Made by a program: the position numbers and the translations under genes
In this document: positions 1 through 6,556 of the stretch, piece by piece
Layout of the letters: every line of letters begins with the position of its first letter
Numbering within the stretch: position 1 is the first letter of the stretch
Notes under the pieces: model-generated
Databases searched by the model: none
Told to the model about the DNA's origin: nothing
Seen by the model: the letters and a program-made list of their open reading frames with translations, nothing else
Source of the DNA: Paludibacter sp.
Lineage (GTDB): Bacteria > Bacteroidota > Bacteroidia > Bacteroidales > Paludibacteraceae
Reading direction: 5' to 3'
Assembly (NCBI GenBank): GCA_018054805.1
Contig: JAGPIU010000036.1
Location: forward strand, 1-8,069
DNA: 8,069 nucleotides

Positions 1-197
1 ACATAAGCTGCCTTCAGGTGTAGTTGCTTTTGCAACAAGCGTTCGTTGCTGTAATCGAAACCAATACCGTTTTCGAGATACAGATAATGACTTCTCTGGA
101 AAATAAGCCCGGCCCTGAAATCATGCGGTTTCGACTCCTGTGCACTTAATGGCAACAGAAAAAAGGCCAGGAATAAAAATGGAGCAAATATCTTCAT
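1..197 (-). CDS. Secreted protein of unknown function, probable outer-membrane protein (N-terminal 65 residues only)
   Basis: The reading frame starts at ATG (197-195) and stays open to the left edge, so only the first 65 codons are visible. Residues 1-20 are a typical Sec signal peptide: Lys at position 2, a hydrophobic run rich in Phe and Leu, then PLSAQ with likely cleavage around Ala19 or Gln20. The mature part shows alternating aromatic and polar residues (RAGLIFQRSHYLYLENGIGF, residues 28-47), as in the first strands of a small outer-membrane beta-barrel. The export signal is clear. The barrel is inferred, and I cannot name the family. The gene lies about 195 nt after the acyl-CoA ligase with a GC-rich inverted repeat between them, so it may be a separate transcription unit. 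No convincing promoter was found directly before it. Confidence 0.75.
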   Translation of the reverse strand, partial: MKIFAPFLFLAFFLLPLSAQESKPHDFRAGLIFQRSHYLYLENGIGFDYSNERLLQKQLHLKAAY

Positions 198-260
198 AAT
201 AAATAATTTTATAAGAGGCTGACTCAAAAACCAAAAGCACATAAACAGAAATATTAAGCC

Positions 261-347
261 GCCCCAACCCCTAAAGGAGGCTTTGACATATTGAAAATAA
301 AGAAGTTACGTTATACAAACCAAGCCCCCCTTTAGGGGGTTGGGGGC
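261..347. repeat. Pair of inverted GC-rich elements in intergenic DNA
   Basis: The left arm at 261-283 reads GCCCC-AA-CCCC-TAAA-GGAGG-CTT. The right arm at 323-347 is its reverse complement apart from one-base differences in run length and one substitution. About 39 nt of AT-rich sequence separate the arms. Each arm is also a small palindrome, with C-runs and G-runs around TAAA or TTTA, so in RNA the arms could fold separately or pair into one long stem. The element sits after the stop codon of the acyl-CoA ligase and before the next gene. From memory, CCCCCTAAAGGGGG-type sequences are scattered through many Bacteroidota genomes, so I read this as a dispersed repeat that may end or stabilise transcripts. 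No U-tract follows it, so it is not a textbook terminator. Confidence 0.7.
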
Positions 348-392
348 AGATACTTATTAGTTTTTATTTGTTCAGATGCGATCCTTCGAAAT

Positions 393-2297
393 TCAGGAAA
401 TTGCCGCAATATTCTCTTCGTTGATCATTTCCTTGGCACCTGCCAGATAAAGTCCTGCAATGCGATCGGCGTATCGTTCTTCCACTTTCCCGCGCATAAT
501 TTTCATGGTACTGTTCACCAATCCGTTTTGCTCGGTAAAAGGCTCTCCAATCACAGCCACAGCTGCCGGCAGCCAGCGTTCAGGAAACATTCCTTCAAAT
601 TTTCCGCCTTTGCGGTACTCGTTTATTTCGCGCTGCAACTTATCGAGCGCCAGTTCTTTTGCCTCGCGGCTTTCCCATTCGAGATGTGGTTTTTTACGAT
701 GCACATAACGCTTCAGAGCTTCTTTGTTGGGCACAATCAGCGCAGTAGTGTAAGGATCCTGATTATTGTGGAGCACCACCTGGTCGATAAAATACGAACT
801 GTCGGCCAGCGATTCTTCAATGCCTTCGGGACTGTATTTTTCGCCATCGCTCGAAATGAGCAGACTTTTGAAACGGCCCACCACATAAAGGAAGTTATCT
901 TTGTCCATATATCCCATGTCGCCTGTATGCAACCAGCCCTCCCTGATTGTTTCGGCTGTGGCTTTTTCATTTTTATAATAGCCGGCCATTACATTTTCAC
1001 CCCTGATCACAATTTCGCCTTTTTCGTAAAGCGGAAGTTCATTGCCTTCGGTATCGCATATTTTGAGGTCCATAGGCGTAACCAAATAGCCCGACGAACC
1101 AAGCTTATGACGTTTCAGTCCATTCGACGAAATAATCGGTGTAGCTTCGCTGAGCCCGTATCCCTGAAACATGGGAATACCAATAGCATAATAAAAGCGC
1201 TGCAAATCAATGTCGAGCAAAGCGCCACCTCCGATAAAGAAATCGAGCTGCCCACCGAAAGCTTCTCGTACTTTGCTGAAAAGAATTTTGTCGAAAAGCC
1301 ACAAAAGCGGTTTATTCAGCATTTGTAGTCCCTGACCTTTGTTGAAACCTTCTTTGTTGTACGAATACGACATTTCGAGTGCATTATTGAACAACCAGTT
1401 AATTACCGGACCTTTGGCCCTGATATTGGTTTCGATATTTTTACGGAAACTTTTGGCCAAAGCAGGTACACTGAGCAATAAATTAGGCTTCAGTTCTTTG
1501 ATATTGATCGGAATATTTTTCAAAGTTTCCATTCCGGTTCTACCTGCCTGCACAGTACCCACACTGGCACCCGAAGCCATAAAGCTGTAAAATCCGGCCA
1601 CATGCGCAAAGCAGTGGTCGAGTGGCAGAATAAGTAAGGTACGATAGCTTGTGGGAATACTCATCAGTGTAAGTGCCTGCTCCACATTGGCTGTATAGTT
1701 ACGGTGCGTGAGCATAATACCTTTAGGATCGGCTGTTGTACCTGACGTATAGCTGATATTAGCCAAATCGTCAGGTTTAATAGTAGAAGCTACTATTTTC
1801 ACCTTATCGGGATTTTTAGAGAGTACATCCTTTCCCCATGCCATTAGCATTTGAAGTGTGAGTTCATTGGCTTCGTAATCGGCCTGTTCGTCGAAAATAA
1901 TTATATTTTTCACTTCGGGGAGTGCAGCTGCAATGGCTCTGATTTTACGAAGCTGTCCACCCGAAACCATAATATATTTGGCTTCTGAATGTTTGAGCCG
2001 GAAAATCAAATCGTTGCTCTCTTCAAGTTTTATCGAAAGAGGGACATTGATAGCTCCTGCATGTAAAATACCGAGCTCTCCAATAATCCAGGCGTTACGA
2101 CCTTCGGAAAGCAGCGCAATTCTGTCGCCTTTCTCCACGCCAAGCTTCATAAGTCCGGCAGCCAGAATGTGTGCCTGTTGTTTTGTTTCGCTGTAAGTGG
2201 TTGGTACAAATTCGGTTCCTGTTTTTTCCCACAGAAAGGGATTTTCGGAGTATTTATCAACACTTTGGTTGAGCAGATCGATAATAGTTGTTCGCAT
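393..2297 (-). CDS. Long-chain fatty-acid-CoA ligase (AMP-forming), Bacteroidota type
   Basis: This 634-residue enzyme of the adenylate-forming (ANL) superfamily activates long-chain fatty acids to acyl-CoA through an acyl-AMP intermediate, for lipid synthesis or degradation. The core motifs are complete and in order: phosphate-binding loop YTSGTTADPKGIMLTH (183-198), YGLSEATP (380-387), GWLHTGD (454-460), and the hinge GRFKSLLISSDGEKYSPEGIE (from 475). The C-terminal subdomain has STMKIMRGKV, where Lys599 aligns with the catalytic lysine. The phosphate-binding loop has Ala189 where Gly is usual (TSGTTGxPKG). I recall this variant from related Bacteroidales enzymes, so it is not a sign of inactivity. 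Length and the insert around 290-345 fit the long-chain (LACS or FadD15-like) group rather than E. coli FadD. It is probably cytoplasmic or membrane-peripheral, since there is no signal peptide. The gene appears monocistronic, with a terminator and a possible promoter just upstream. Chain-length preference cannot be read from the sequence. Confidence 0.92.
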   Translation of the reverse strand: MRTTIIDLLNQSVDKYSENPFLWEKTGTEFVPTTYSETKQQAHILAAGLMKLGVEKGDRIALLSEGRNAWIIGELGILHAGAINVPLSIKLEESNDLIFRLKHSEAKYIMVSGGQLRKIRAIAAALPEVKNIIIFDEQADYEANELTLQMLMAWGKDVLSKNPDKVKIVASTIKPDDLANISYTSGTTADPKGIMLTHRNYTANVEQALTLMSIPTSYRTLLILPLDHCFAHVAGFYSFMASGASVGTVQAGRTGMETLKNIPINIKELKPNLLLSVPALAKSFRKNIETNIRAKGPVINWLFNNALEMSYSYNKEGFNKGQGLQMLNKPLLWLFDKILFSKVREAFGGQLDFFIGGGALLDIDLQRFYYAIGIPMFQGYGLSEATPIISSNGLKRHKLGSSGYLVTPMDLKICDTEGNELPLYEKGEIVIRGENVMAGYYKNEKATAETIREGWLHTGDMGYMDKDNFLYVVGRFKSLLISSDGEKYSPEGIEESLADSSYFIDQVVLHNNQDPYTTALIVPNKEALKRYVHRKKPHLEWESREAKELALDKLQREINEYRKGGKFEGMFPERWLPAAVAVIGEPFTEQNGLVNSTMKIMRGKVEERYADRIAGLYLAGAKEMINEENIAAIS

Positions 2298-2340
2298 AAT
2301 TTCTGATTTTTTCTGATCTGATTTTTTTGATTTGAGTGTG

Positions 2341-2348
2341 TAAAGATA
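2341..2348 (-). promoter_or_regulatory. Possible -7 element of the acyl-CoA ligase promoter
   Basis: TATCTTTA on the minus strand matches seven of eight positions of the Bacteroidota -7 consensus TAnnTTTG. It lies about 45 nt before the ATG at 2297, between the ompA-family terminator and the gene, where a promoter is needed. No clear -33 TTTG is found at the usual spacing of about 19 nt, so this remains a candidate only. Confidence 0.35.
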
Positions 2349-2390
2349 GTTATTTTCTTAAATAAAGAACTTCCATTATTTCACAAAAAG

Positions 2391-2417
2391 AAAAAGCCTG
2401 CATTTGGCAGACTTTTT
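2391..2417 (-). terminator. Intrinsic terminator of the OmpA-family gene
   Basis: On the minus strand an 11-bp stem, AAAAAGTCTGC with GCAGGCTTTTT (one T-G wobble), closes a 5-nt loop CAAAT. A U-rich tail, TTTTTCTTTTT, follows. It starts 25 nt after the OmpA-family stop codon and separates that gene from the acyl-CoA ligase. The stem also has T-runs on the plus strand, so it could work in both directions, but there is no plus-strand gene here for it to serve. Confidence 0.87.
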
Positions 2418-2441
2418 TCAGGATAATATTCTGATTGTAAT

Positions 2442-3803
2442 TTATTTACTAAAATAAAAATCACACCTACGGTTAGGACGATAAGCTTTCTGAGGCATTG
2501 GAAGCCGTCCTTTAGGATTGGCAATGATGCGTTTTTCATCAATTTCCCATACCCTTACAAGTTCTTTCTTTACCCTTTCGGCTCTTTTCCGGCTTAATTT
2601 GAGATTGTAGTTTTCATTTCCGCTAAAGTCAGTATAACCTCTCACTTCCATTATCAACGTACTATCCGACAGCATACGCATAGCAGCTTTGCTTATGGCC
2701 ACAATGGCATCTTCATCGAGCTGATAACTATCGTAATCGAAATAGACAGCAGGAACTTCAGCGGGCACTTCTACTGTTTGTTTCTTTGCATTGTCGACAG
2801 GAATTGCTCTGGCTGTTTGCCCCCAGAAATCCACAGGTACATTTGCAGGTGTATTGTTGTCACGATCTCTTACATCAGGCACACCATCATTGTCAGTATC
2901 AGGCCCATCATTCGAAATAAACTTTTCGAGATTCTCCACACGCGGAGTCAGCGTACTCAGCTTTCCATCGATTTCGGTCACTTTGGCATCTATATCGCCT
3001 ACTTTTTTATCTACAGTATTTACTTTCGCTGTGAGCGCTGCAATTTCCTTTTTTGCTTCAAGCGCAGTGGACAAACCTAAATCGGGCGCATAATCCTGCC
3101 AACGCAAATTGCGCACATGATCCTTCTTTACCGATCTGAATTTATACCTCAGATATACACTTGCAGCAGCAATATAATCATTCGTAACACCTTTCCAGTT
3201 AAGATTTGAAACCCCCTCAAGATTATCCTTAGTGTATGCACGATAATGGAATTTTGCTCCTAATGCAAATGGACGTACGAAATTATATTCTGCCGAGAAT
3301 GTAACAGGCACAGAGCCAGCCTGTCCAATCTGACGACCCTTATTATCGAGGATTACATTTACAGGCGTAGTTCCTGTTATTCTGTCAATAGGGAAGTATT
3401 CGTAATAAGCATACCCTAAACCAACAGAACCAAGAATATGAATTTTTGATTTTGTCTCAGGAAAAATCCAGCGGGTAAAGTTAATGGTAGCATTCAAAGT
3501 TGCAGCATGAAGGTATGTACTTATGTTTACCTGAGCTGGAATGGTATTTTCTGCTTTAAGCGGAAAATAGGAATAGTCGGCTGAAATTCCCCATACAGGA
3601 GAAAAAGCATACTCCAAACCTCCTCCATAAGTTATTTCCCTGAATGAGCTTGGGAAAATTGACGAGGTATTCTGATTAATATCACCATCCAGATAGTTAT
3701 ATCCGTATTCAGCCCATATCGACCAACGTGAAAAAGCTTTATTCTGAGAATAAAGTCCGGTCACAGATAGATATAGAAATAACAATAAAAAAAATCTTTT
3801 CAT
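2442..3803 (-). CDS. OmpA-family outer-membrane protein with coiled coil, calcium-type hinge and peptidoglycan-binding domain
   Basis: This 453-residue protein probably anchors the outer membrane to the cell wall. Residues 1-19 form a signal peptide, probably cleaved near YS-Q20. Residues about 21-222 look like an eight-strand-type beta-barrel: aromatic strands such as YGYNYLDGD, GGLEYAFSPVWGISADYSYF and AAASVYLRYKF. Residues about 246-296 form a heptad-like coiled coil (KVNTVDKKVGDIDAKVTEID). DTDNDGVPDVRDRD (302-315) is a thrombospondin type-3 calcium-binding repeat, common in Bacteroidota OmpA hinges. The C-terminal OmpA domain (350-453) keeps Asp392 in GYTD and Arg407 in LSRKRAER. They are spaced 15 residues apart, like Asp271 and Arg286 of E. 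coli OmpA, which bind diaminopimelate. The gene stands alone, with 267 bp of AT-rich DNA upstream and a strong terminator downstream, as expected for an abundant envelope protein. The barrel's role (structural or porin) is not readable. Confidence 0.92.
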   Translation of the reverse strand: MKRFFLLLFLYLSVTGLYSQNKAFSRWSIWAEYGYNYLDGDINQNTSSIFPSSFREITYGGGLEYAFSPVWGISADYSYFPLKAENTIPAQVNISTYLHAATLNATINFTRWIFPETKSKIHILGSVGLGYAYYEYFPIDRITGTTPVNVILDNKGRQIGQAGSVPVTFSAEYNFVRPFALGAKFHYRAYTKDNLEGVSNLNWKGVTNDYIAAASVYLRYKFRSVKKDHVRNLRWQDYAPDLGLSTALEAKKEIAALTAKVNTVDKKVGDIDAKVTEIDGKLSTLTPRVENLEKFISNDGPDTDNDGVPDVRDRDNNTPANVPVDFWGQTARAIPVDNAKKQTVEVPAEVPAVYFDYDSYQLDEDAIVAISKAAMRMLSDSTLIMEVRGYTDFSGNENYNLKLSRKRAERVKKELVRVWEIDEKRIIANPKGRLPMPQKAYRPNRRCDFYFSK

Positions 3804-4070
3804 ATATTCTGAAAACGTCAGGACATAATACCTGAATAGTAGTGAACCATCAAATAGATACAGTAATCCAAAATCAATTCAAAAATAATGAATTATTCAG
3901 TATAATTGCACTTTTACAAGTGTTTTTTTGAATATTAAAATTATCTTGCTTTATAATTTTGAATATAAAGCACAAAAATACAAATAATTATGAGATTCCG
4001 AAGCCTGCGTAAAATTATTTACGACACAATATCACTTTAATTGCCACAGAGCTTCAACTTCAGAACCGGC
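3804..4070. other. AT-rich intergenic region between mrp and the OmpA-family gene
   Basis: No coding sequence is visible on either strand in these 267 bp. The region holds two candidate -7 promoter elements for the OmpA-family gene, a perfect 6-bp palindromic stem (CGTAAA-ATTA-TTTACG, 4008-4023) about 50 nt after the mrp stop, and a short plus-strand hairpin followed by seven T (about 3908-3929). The 4008-4023 stem might mark the 3' end of the mrp transcript, but no U-tract follows it on the minus strand. Confidence 0.6.
3880..3887 (-). promoter_or_regulatory. Possible -7 element of the OmpA-family gene promoter
   Basis: TATTTTTG on the minus strand is a perfect match to the Bacteroidota -7 consensus TAnnTTTG, about 77 nt before the ATG at 3803. 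A second perfect TATTTTTG is at 3980-3973. Neither has a clear TTTG about 19 nt upstream, and the region is so AT-rich that chance matches are likely. Confidence 0.33.
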
Positions 4071-5183
4071 TCACTTCACAATTTCAACCTTTTGAGTAGG
4101 GTCGGCATGTGTATTACGATATTCAACCCTGTCTACAACTCTTTCAGCCAGCGCCTTGAAAGCCATTCCGCTGATAGTATCATCGTCGACAGCCACAGGG
4201 CGACCGGCATCGCCGTGCTCGCGAATACTCTGAACCAAAGGAATCTGAGCGAGCAGAGGCACATTCAGTTCTTCGGCCAGGCGCTTTCCTCCTTCTTTTC
4301 CGAAAATATAATACTTATTTTCAGGCAATTCGGCAGGCGTAAACCATGCCATATTTTCGACTAATCCAAGCACAGGCACATTTACCTTGTCGCCCACAAA
4401 CATATTAATCCCTTTTCGGGCATCGGCCAGCGCCACATCCTGAGGCGTAGTAACCACCACGGCACCCGTAATGCCTAATGTTTGCACAAGTGTAAGCTGA
4501 ATATCGCCGGTACCGGGAGGAAGATCCATAACAAAGAAATCGAGTTCGCCCCAGTGAGCATCGGTAATAAGTTGCTTCAGAGCATTGCTGGCCATACTTC
4601 CACGCCACACAAGCGCATTCTCAGGATCGACAAAGAAACCAATCGAAAGCAATTTCACACCATATTTCTCAACCGGTATCAATCCCTGTTTGCCATCAAT
4701 CACATCGGTCATAGGTCGTGCATCTTCCACTCCAAACATTTTGGGCATCGAAGGACCGTGAATATCGGCATCGAGCAAACCAACCTTATAACCAAGTTTA
4801 GCAAGCGCAATGGCGAGATTCGACGACACTGTGGATTTCCCCACACCTCCTTTACCCGAAAAAACAGCAATAATATTTTTTACTCCGGGCAGCACTGCGC
4901 TCACTTTGGGTTTGGGAGCTTCTTTCGATTCCACAGTGATATTGCCTTTAATATCCACATCCTCGCCCACATAGGTAAGAATGGCCTGCTCGGCAGCTTT
5001 CACAACCGACTTTGCAAACGGATCGTTTGGTTTATCAAATATAAGCGAAAAGCTTACTTTGTTGCCTTCGATGCGGATATTATCCTGCACCATTCCGGTA
5101 GATACAATATCTTTTCCTGTACCCGGATAACGCACATGCACCAACGCATCGAGTATTAACTGTGGATATAAAGTTACATTCAT
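4071..5183 (-). CDS. mrp: Mrp/NBP35-family P-loop ATPase (ApbC-like) with N-terminal MIP18/DUF59 domain, cysteine-free
   Basis: This 370-residue cytoplasmic protein belongs to the Mrp/ApbC/NBP35 group of MinD-like ATPases, which carry or help insert Fe-S clusters. Residues about 3-85 are the MIP18-like (DUF59) domain (ILDALVHVRYPGTGKDIVST). The ATPase domain has the deviant Walker A GKGGVGKST (110-118, signature Lys111 and Lys116), LLDADIHGPS (136-145), the switch II motif VMDLPPGTGD (218-227), and VENMAWFTPAELPENKYYIFG (from 275). In classical family members a CPxC pair just after the ENM motif binds the bridging cluster. Here that place reads AWFTPAELPENK, and there is no cysteine anywhere in the protein. 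I recall the same replacement in other Bacteroidota Mrp proteins. So the ATPase role is well supported, but direct cysteine ligation of a cluster is not possible. It follows trmB after 122 nt. Confidence 0.93.
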   Translation of the reverse strand: MNVTLYPQLILDALVHVRYPGTGKDIVSTGMVQDNIRIEGNKVSFSLIFDKPNDPFAKSVVKAAEQAILTYVGEDVDIKGNITVESKEAPKPKVSAVLPGVKNIIAVFSGKGGVGKSTVSSNLAIALAKLGYKVGLLDADIHGPSMPKMFGVEDARPMTDVIDGKQGLIPVEKYGVKLLSIGFFVDPENALVWRGSMASNALKQLITDAHWGELDFFVMDLPPGTGDIQLTLVQTLGITGAVVVTTPQDVALADARKGINMFVGDKVNVPVLGLVENMAWFTPAELPENKYYIFGKEGGKRLAEELNVPLLAQIPLVQSIREHGDAGRPVAVDDDTISGMAFKALAERVVDRVEYRNTHADPTQKVEIVK

Positions 5184-5238
5184 AAATCTGATTTTTGGTC
5201 CGGCGCTTAAGTCCGGAAGTTGATAATTCTGTTTTCTA

Positions 5239-5275
5239 AAACTGAAACATATCTGTTTTGAAAAAGTTTCAGTTT
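5239..5275. repeat. Perfect 10-bp inverted repeat between trmB and mrp
   Basis: AAACTGAAAC (5239-5248) and GTTTCAGTTT (5266-5275) are exact reverse complements separated by 17 nt. On the minus strand the stem starts 31 nt after the trmB stop and ends about 55 nt before the mrp start. It could be a weak terminator or RNA-stabilising hairpin at the end of the holB-trmB transcript. The tail after it is only TAGAAAAC, so it is not a strong terminator. It could also be a regulator-binding site before mrp. Confidence 0.55.
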
Positions 5276-5305
5276 CAAATAAAAATGCTCAAAACAAACC
5301 TGAAA

Positions 5306-6061
5306 TTATCCGTTTACATGCTGCGTTTTGTTGCGACCGTAACTGCGATAACTGTCGTGCTCAATTTCCACCTCAGGTTCAGTCAGCACTTTATCTTTCT
5401 GAGGTACGAATTTTATATATTTAATGGTCAGCCCACGCTCAAGCCATTGTTTTTCGTAATGTGTTTTAATGCTCAGAATTGGATCCACAAGTCCCGAGCC
5501 GTACAAATCGTCGTTGCTGAAAAGCACAGGAAACTCATTCAGCTTCACCATTTCGCAGGTGTAGGTAAACATAAAGTTACTGTCGGTTTTGAGATGAATT
5601 ATGCCTTCGGGTTTCAGAAATTGCAGATACGAACTAATGAAATTTGTGGCTGTGAGGCGCTTGGTCGTTTTTTTCATTTGCGGATCAGGAAAAGTAAGCC
5701 AGATTTCGCTGACTTCATTTTCGGCAAAAAAATGCGCAATCATCTCAATGTCGGTTCGCAGAAAAGCCACGTTTTTCATACCTTTCTGAAGCGAATCCTT
5801 TGCACCTGTCCACAAGCGTGCACCTTTAATGTCCACACCAATAAAGTTTTTGTCGGGATACAGTTCGGCCAGATTTACAGTATATTCCCCTTTTCCACAG
5901 CCCAATTCAAGCACTATCGGATTATCGTTTCCGAAAAATTCCTGATTCCATTTTCCTTTCATCGAAAATGAATTTCCTTCGCGTACATAATGCGACGACA
6001 CCTGAAACACATGCGGAAAAGTCTCCATCTCCGCAAATTTGGCAAGTTTATTTTTTCCCAC
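5306..6061 (-). CDS. trmB: tRNA (guanine-N7-)-methyltransferase
   Basis: TrmB transfers a methyl group from S-adenosylmethionine to N7 of guanine 46 in the tRNA variable loop. The 251-residue protein has the class I methyltransferase motif [12 protein letters not shown] (51-61), GVDIKG (75-80), RTDIEMI (102-108), the family hallmark [11 protein letters not shown] with KRLT (121-136), LKTDS (157-161) and the late motif THYE (200-203). The start is GTG (6061-6059). An in-frame stop, the gldH TAA itself, lies 30 nt upstream, and no ATG occurs between them. The resulting N-terminus [10 protein letters not shown] also fits Bacteroidota TrmB. It is the fourth gene of the holB-ricT-gldH-trmB run. 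Residues about 1-45 (ending [10 protein letters not shown]) replace the shorter N-terminus of E. coli TrmB, as I recall for this phylum. Nothing suggests loss of activity. Confidence 0.95.
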   Translation of the reverse strand: MGKNKLAKFAEMETFPHVFQVSSHYVREGNSFSMKGKWNQEFFGNDNPIVLELGCGKGEYTVNLAELYPDKNFIGVDIKGARLWTGAKDSLQKGMKNVAFLRTDIEMIAHFFAENEVSEIWLTFPDPQMKKTTKRLTATNFISSYLQFLKPEGIIHLKTDSNFMFTYTCEMVKLNEFPVLFSNDDLYGSGLVDPILSIKTHYEKQWLERGLTIKYIKFVPQKDKVLTEPEVEIEHDSYRSYGRNKTQHVNG

Positions 6062-6091
6062 TATTATAATTTCTGAAAAAATTCTTTGGTA

Positions 6092-6556
6092 TTAATTTGC
6101 TTTTTCAATTCTGAGACCCAAATCGTTCAAACCGACAAGCACCGAATCGCGCATTCCCTGTCGGAACGAGAAATGGTAAGCTCCTGAGTCGGGAAACTGA
6201 ATTTGCTGACGATAAAGCACAGGCATTTCGAAAACCGAGCCCACGCCCGAGCCCAACCACTTCCCCCGCTGATCGGCCAGATAAAAATTGATTGAGTCGA
6301 TAAGCACTGTACTATCGGGACTTTGCTGCTCGATAAACAGCCACAGGTTTTGATGCGGATATTCGCCACGGTTACGCACATTTACATATACATTGTAGCG
6401 CGACACAGTATCGGCGATATTCACATCAAAATGAATGGCACTGTCCTGATGCCAGCCATTGGCCGGAACAGATTCGAACTGATAAAACACATCATTGCCT
6501 CCGCACGAACTGAGAATAAGCAACATGCAGAAGAAAGTCCACTTTTTAAGCATCAT
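6092..6556 (-). CDS. gldH: Gliding-motility-type lipoprotein GldH
   Basis: This 154-residue lipoprotein has a short signal peptide ending in the lipobox LSSC, with the lipidated Cys at 18. GldH family hallmarks run along the whole length: GWHQDS (34-39), VNVRNRGEYPHQNLWLFIE (58-76), LADQRGKWLGSGVG (93-106), YHFSFRQGMRD (127-137) and VGLNDLGLRIE (141-151). In Flavobacterium johnsoniae GldH is needed for gliding and is linked to type IX secretion. Homologues also occur in non-gliding Bacteroidales, so motility should not be inferred from this gene. The start lies inside the end of ricT (11-nt overlap), which points to translational coupling. Two ATG codons stand in tandem (6556 and 6553), and either could be used. 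The C-terminus comes 30 nt before the GTG of trmB. Confidence 0.93.
   Translation of the reverse strand: MMLKKWTFFCMLLILSSCGGNDVFYQFESVPANGWHQDSAIHFDVNIADTVSRYNVYVNVRNRGEYPHQNLWLFIEQQSPDSTVLIDSINFYLADQRGKWLGSGVGSVFEMPVLYRQQIQFPDSGAYHFSFRQGMRDSVLVGLNDLGLRIEKAN

Noticed and set aside
183..197. Promoter with TTTG and a TATTTATT box just before the leftmost gene
   Set aside because: The box would touch the ATG, leaving no room for a transcription start, and it matches the consensus poorly.
262..346. G-quadruplex formed by the G-runs of the repeat arms
   Set aside because: Only three usable G-runs occur per strand and the loops are far too long. Hairpin pairing explains the sequence better.
528..1328. 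Plus-strand open frame of 266 codons
   Set aside because: It lies wholly opposite the acyl-CoA ligase, has a Phe/His-rich composition typical of antisense frames, and shows no recognisable domain.
1720..1760. Inactive acyl-CoA ligase because of Ala instead of Gly in the phosphate-binding loop
   Set aside because: All other motifs, including the catalytic lysine, are intact, and I recall the TTADPKG form as usual in Bacteroidales homologues.
3908..3929. Hairpin plus seven T on the plus strand, resembling a terminator
   Set aside because: The stem is only 5-6 bp and there is no plus-strand gene upstream. It lies in the minus-strand promoter region of the OmpA-family gene, so chance is more likely.
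4008..4023. Perfect palindrome CGTAAA-ATTA-TTTACG as a terminator of mrp
   Set aside because: The stem is only 6 bp and AT-rich, and no U-tract follows on the minus strand. It is noted under the intergenic region but not called as a terminator.
4482..5159. Plus-strand open frame of 225 codons opposite mrp
   Set aside because: It is an antisense shadow of a strongly conserved gene, with His/Ile/Phe-rich composition and no family resemblance.
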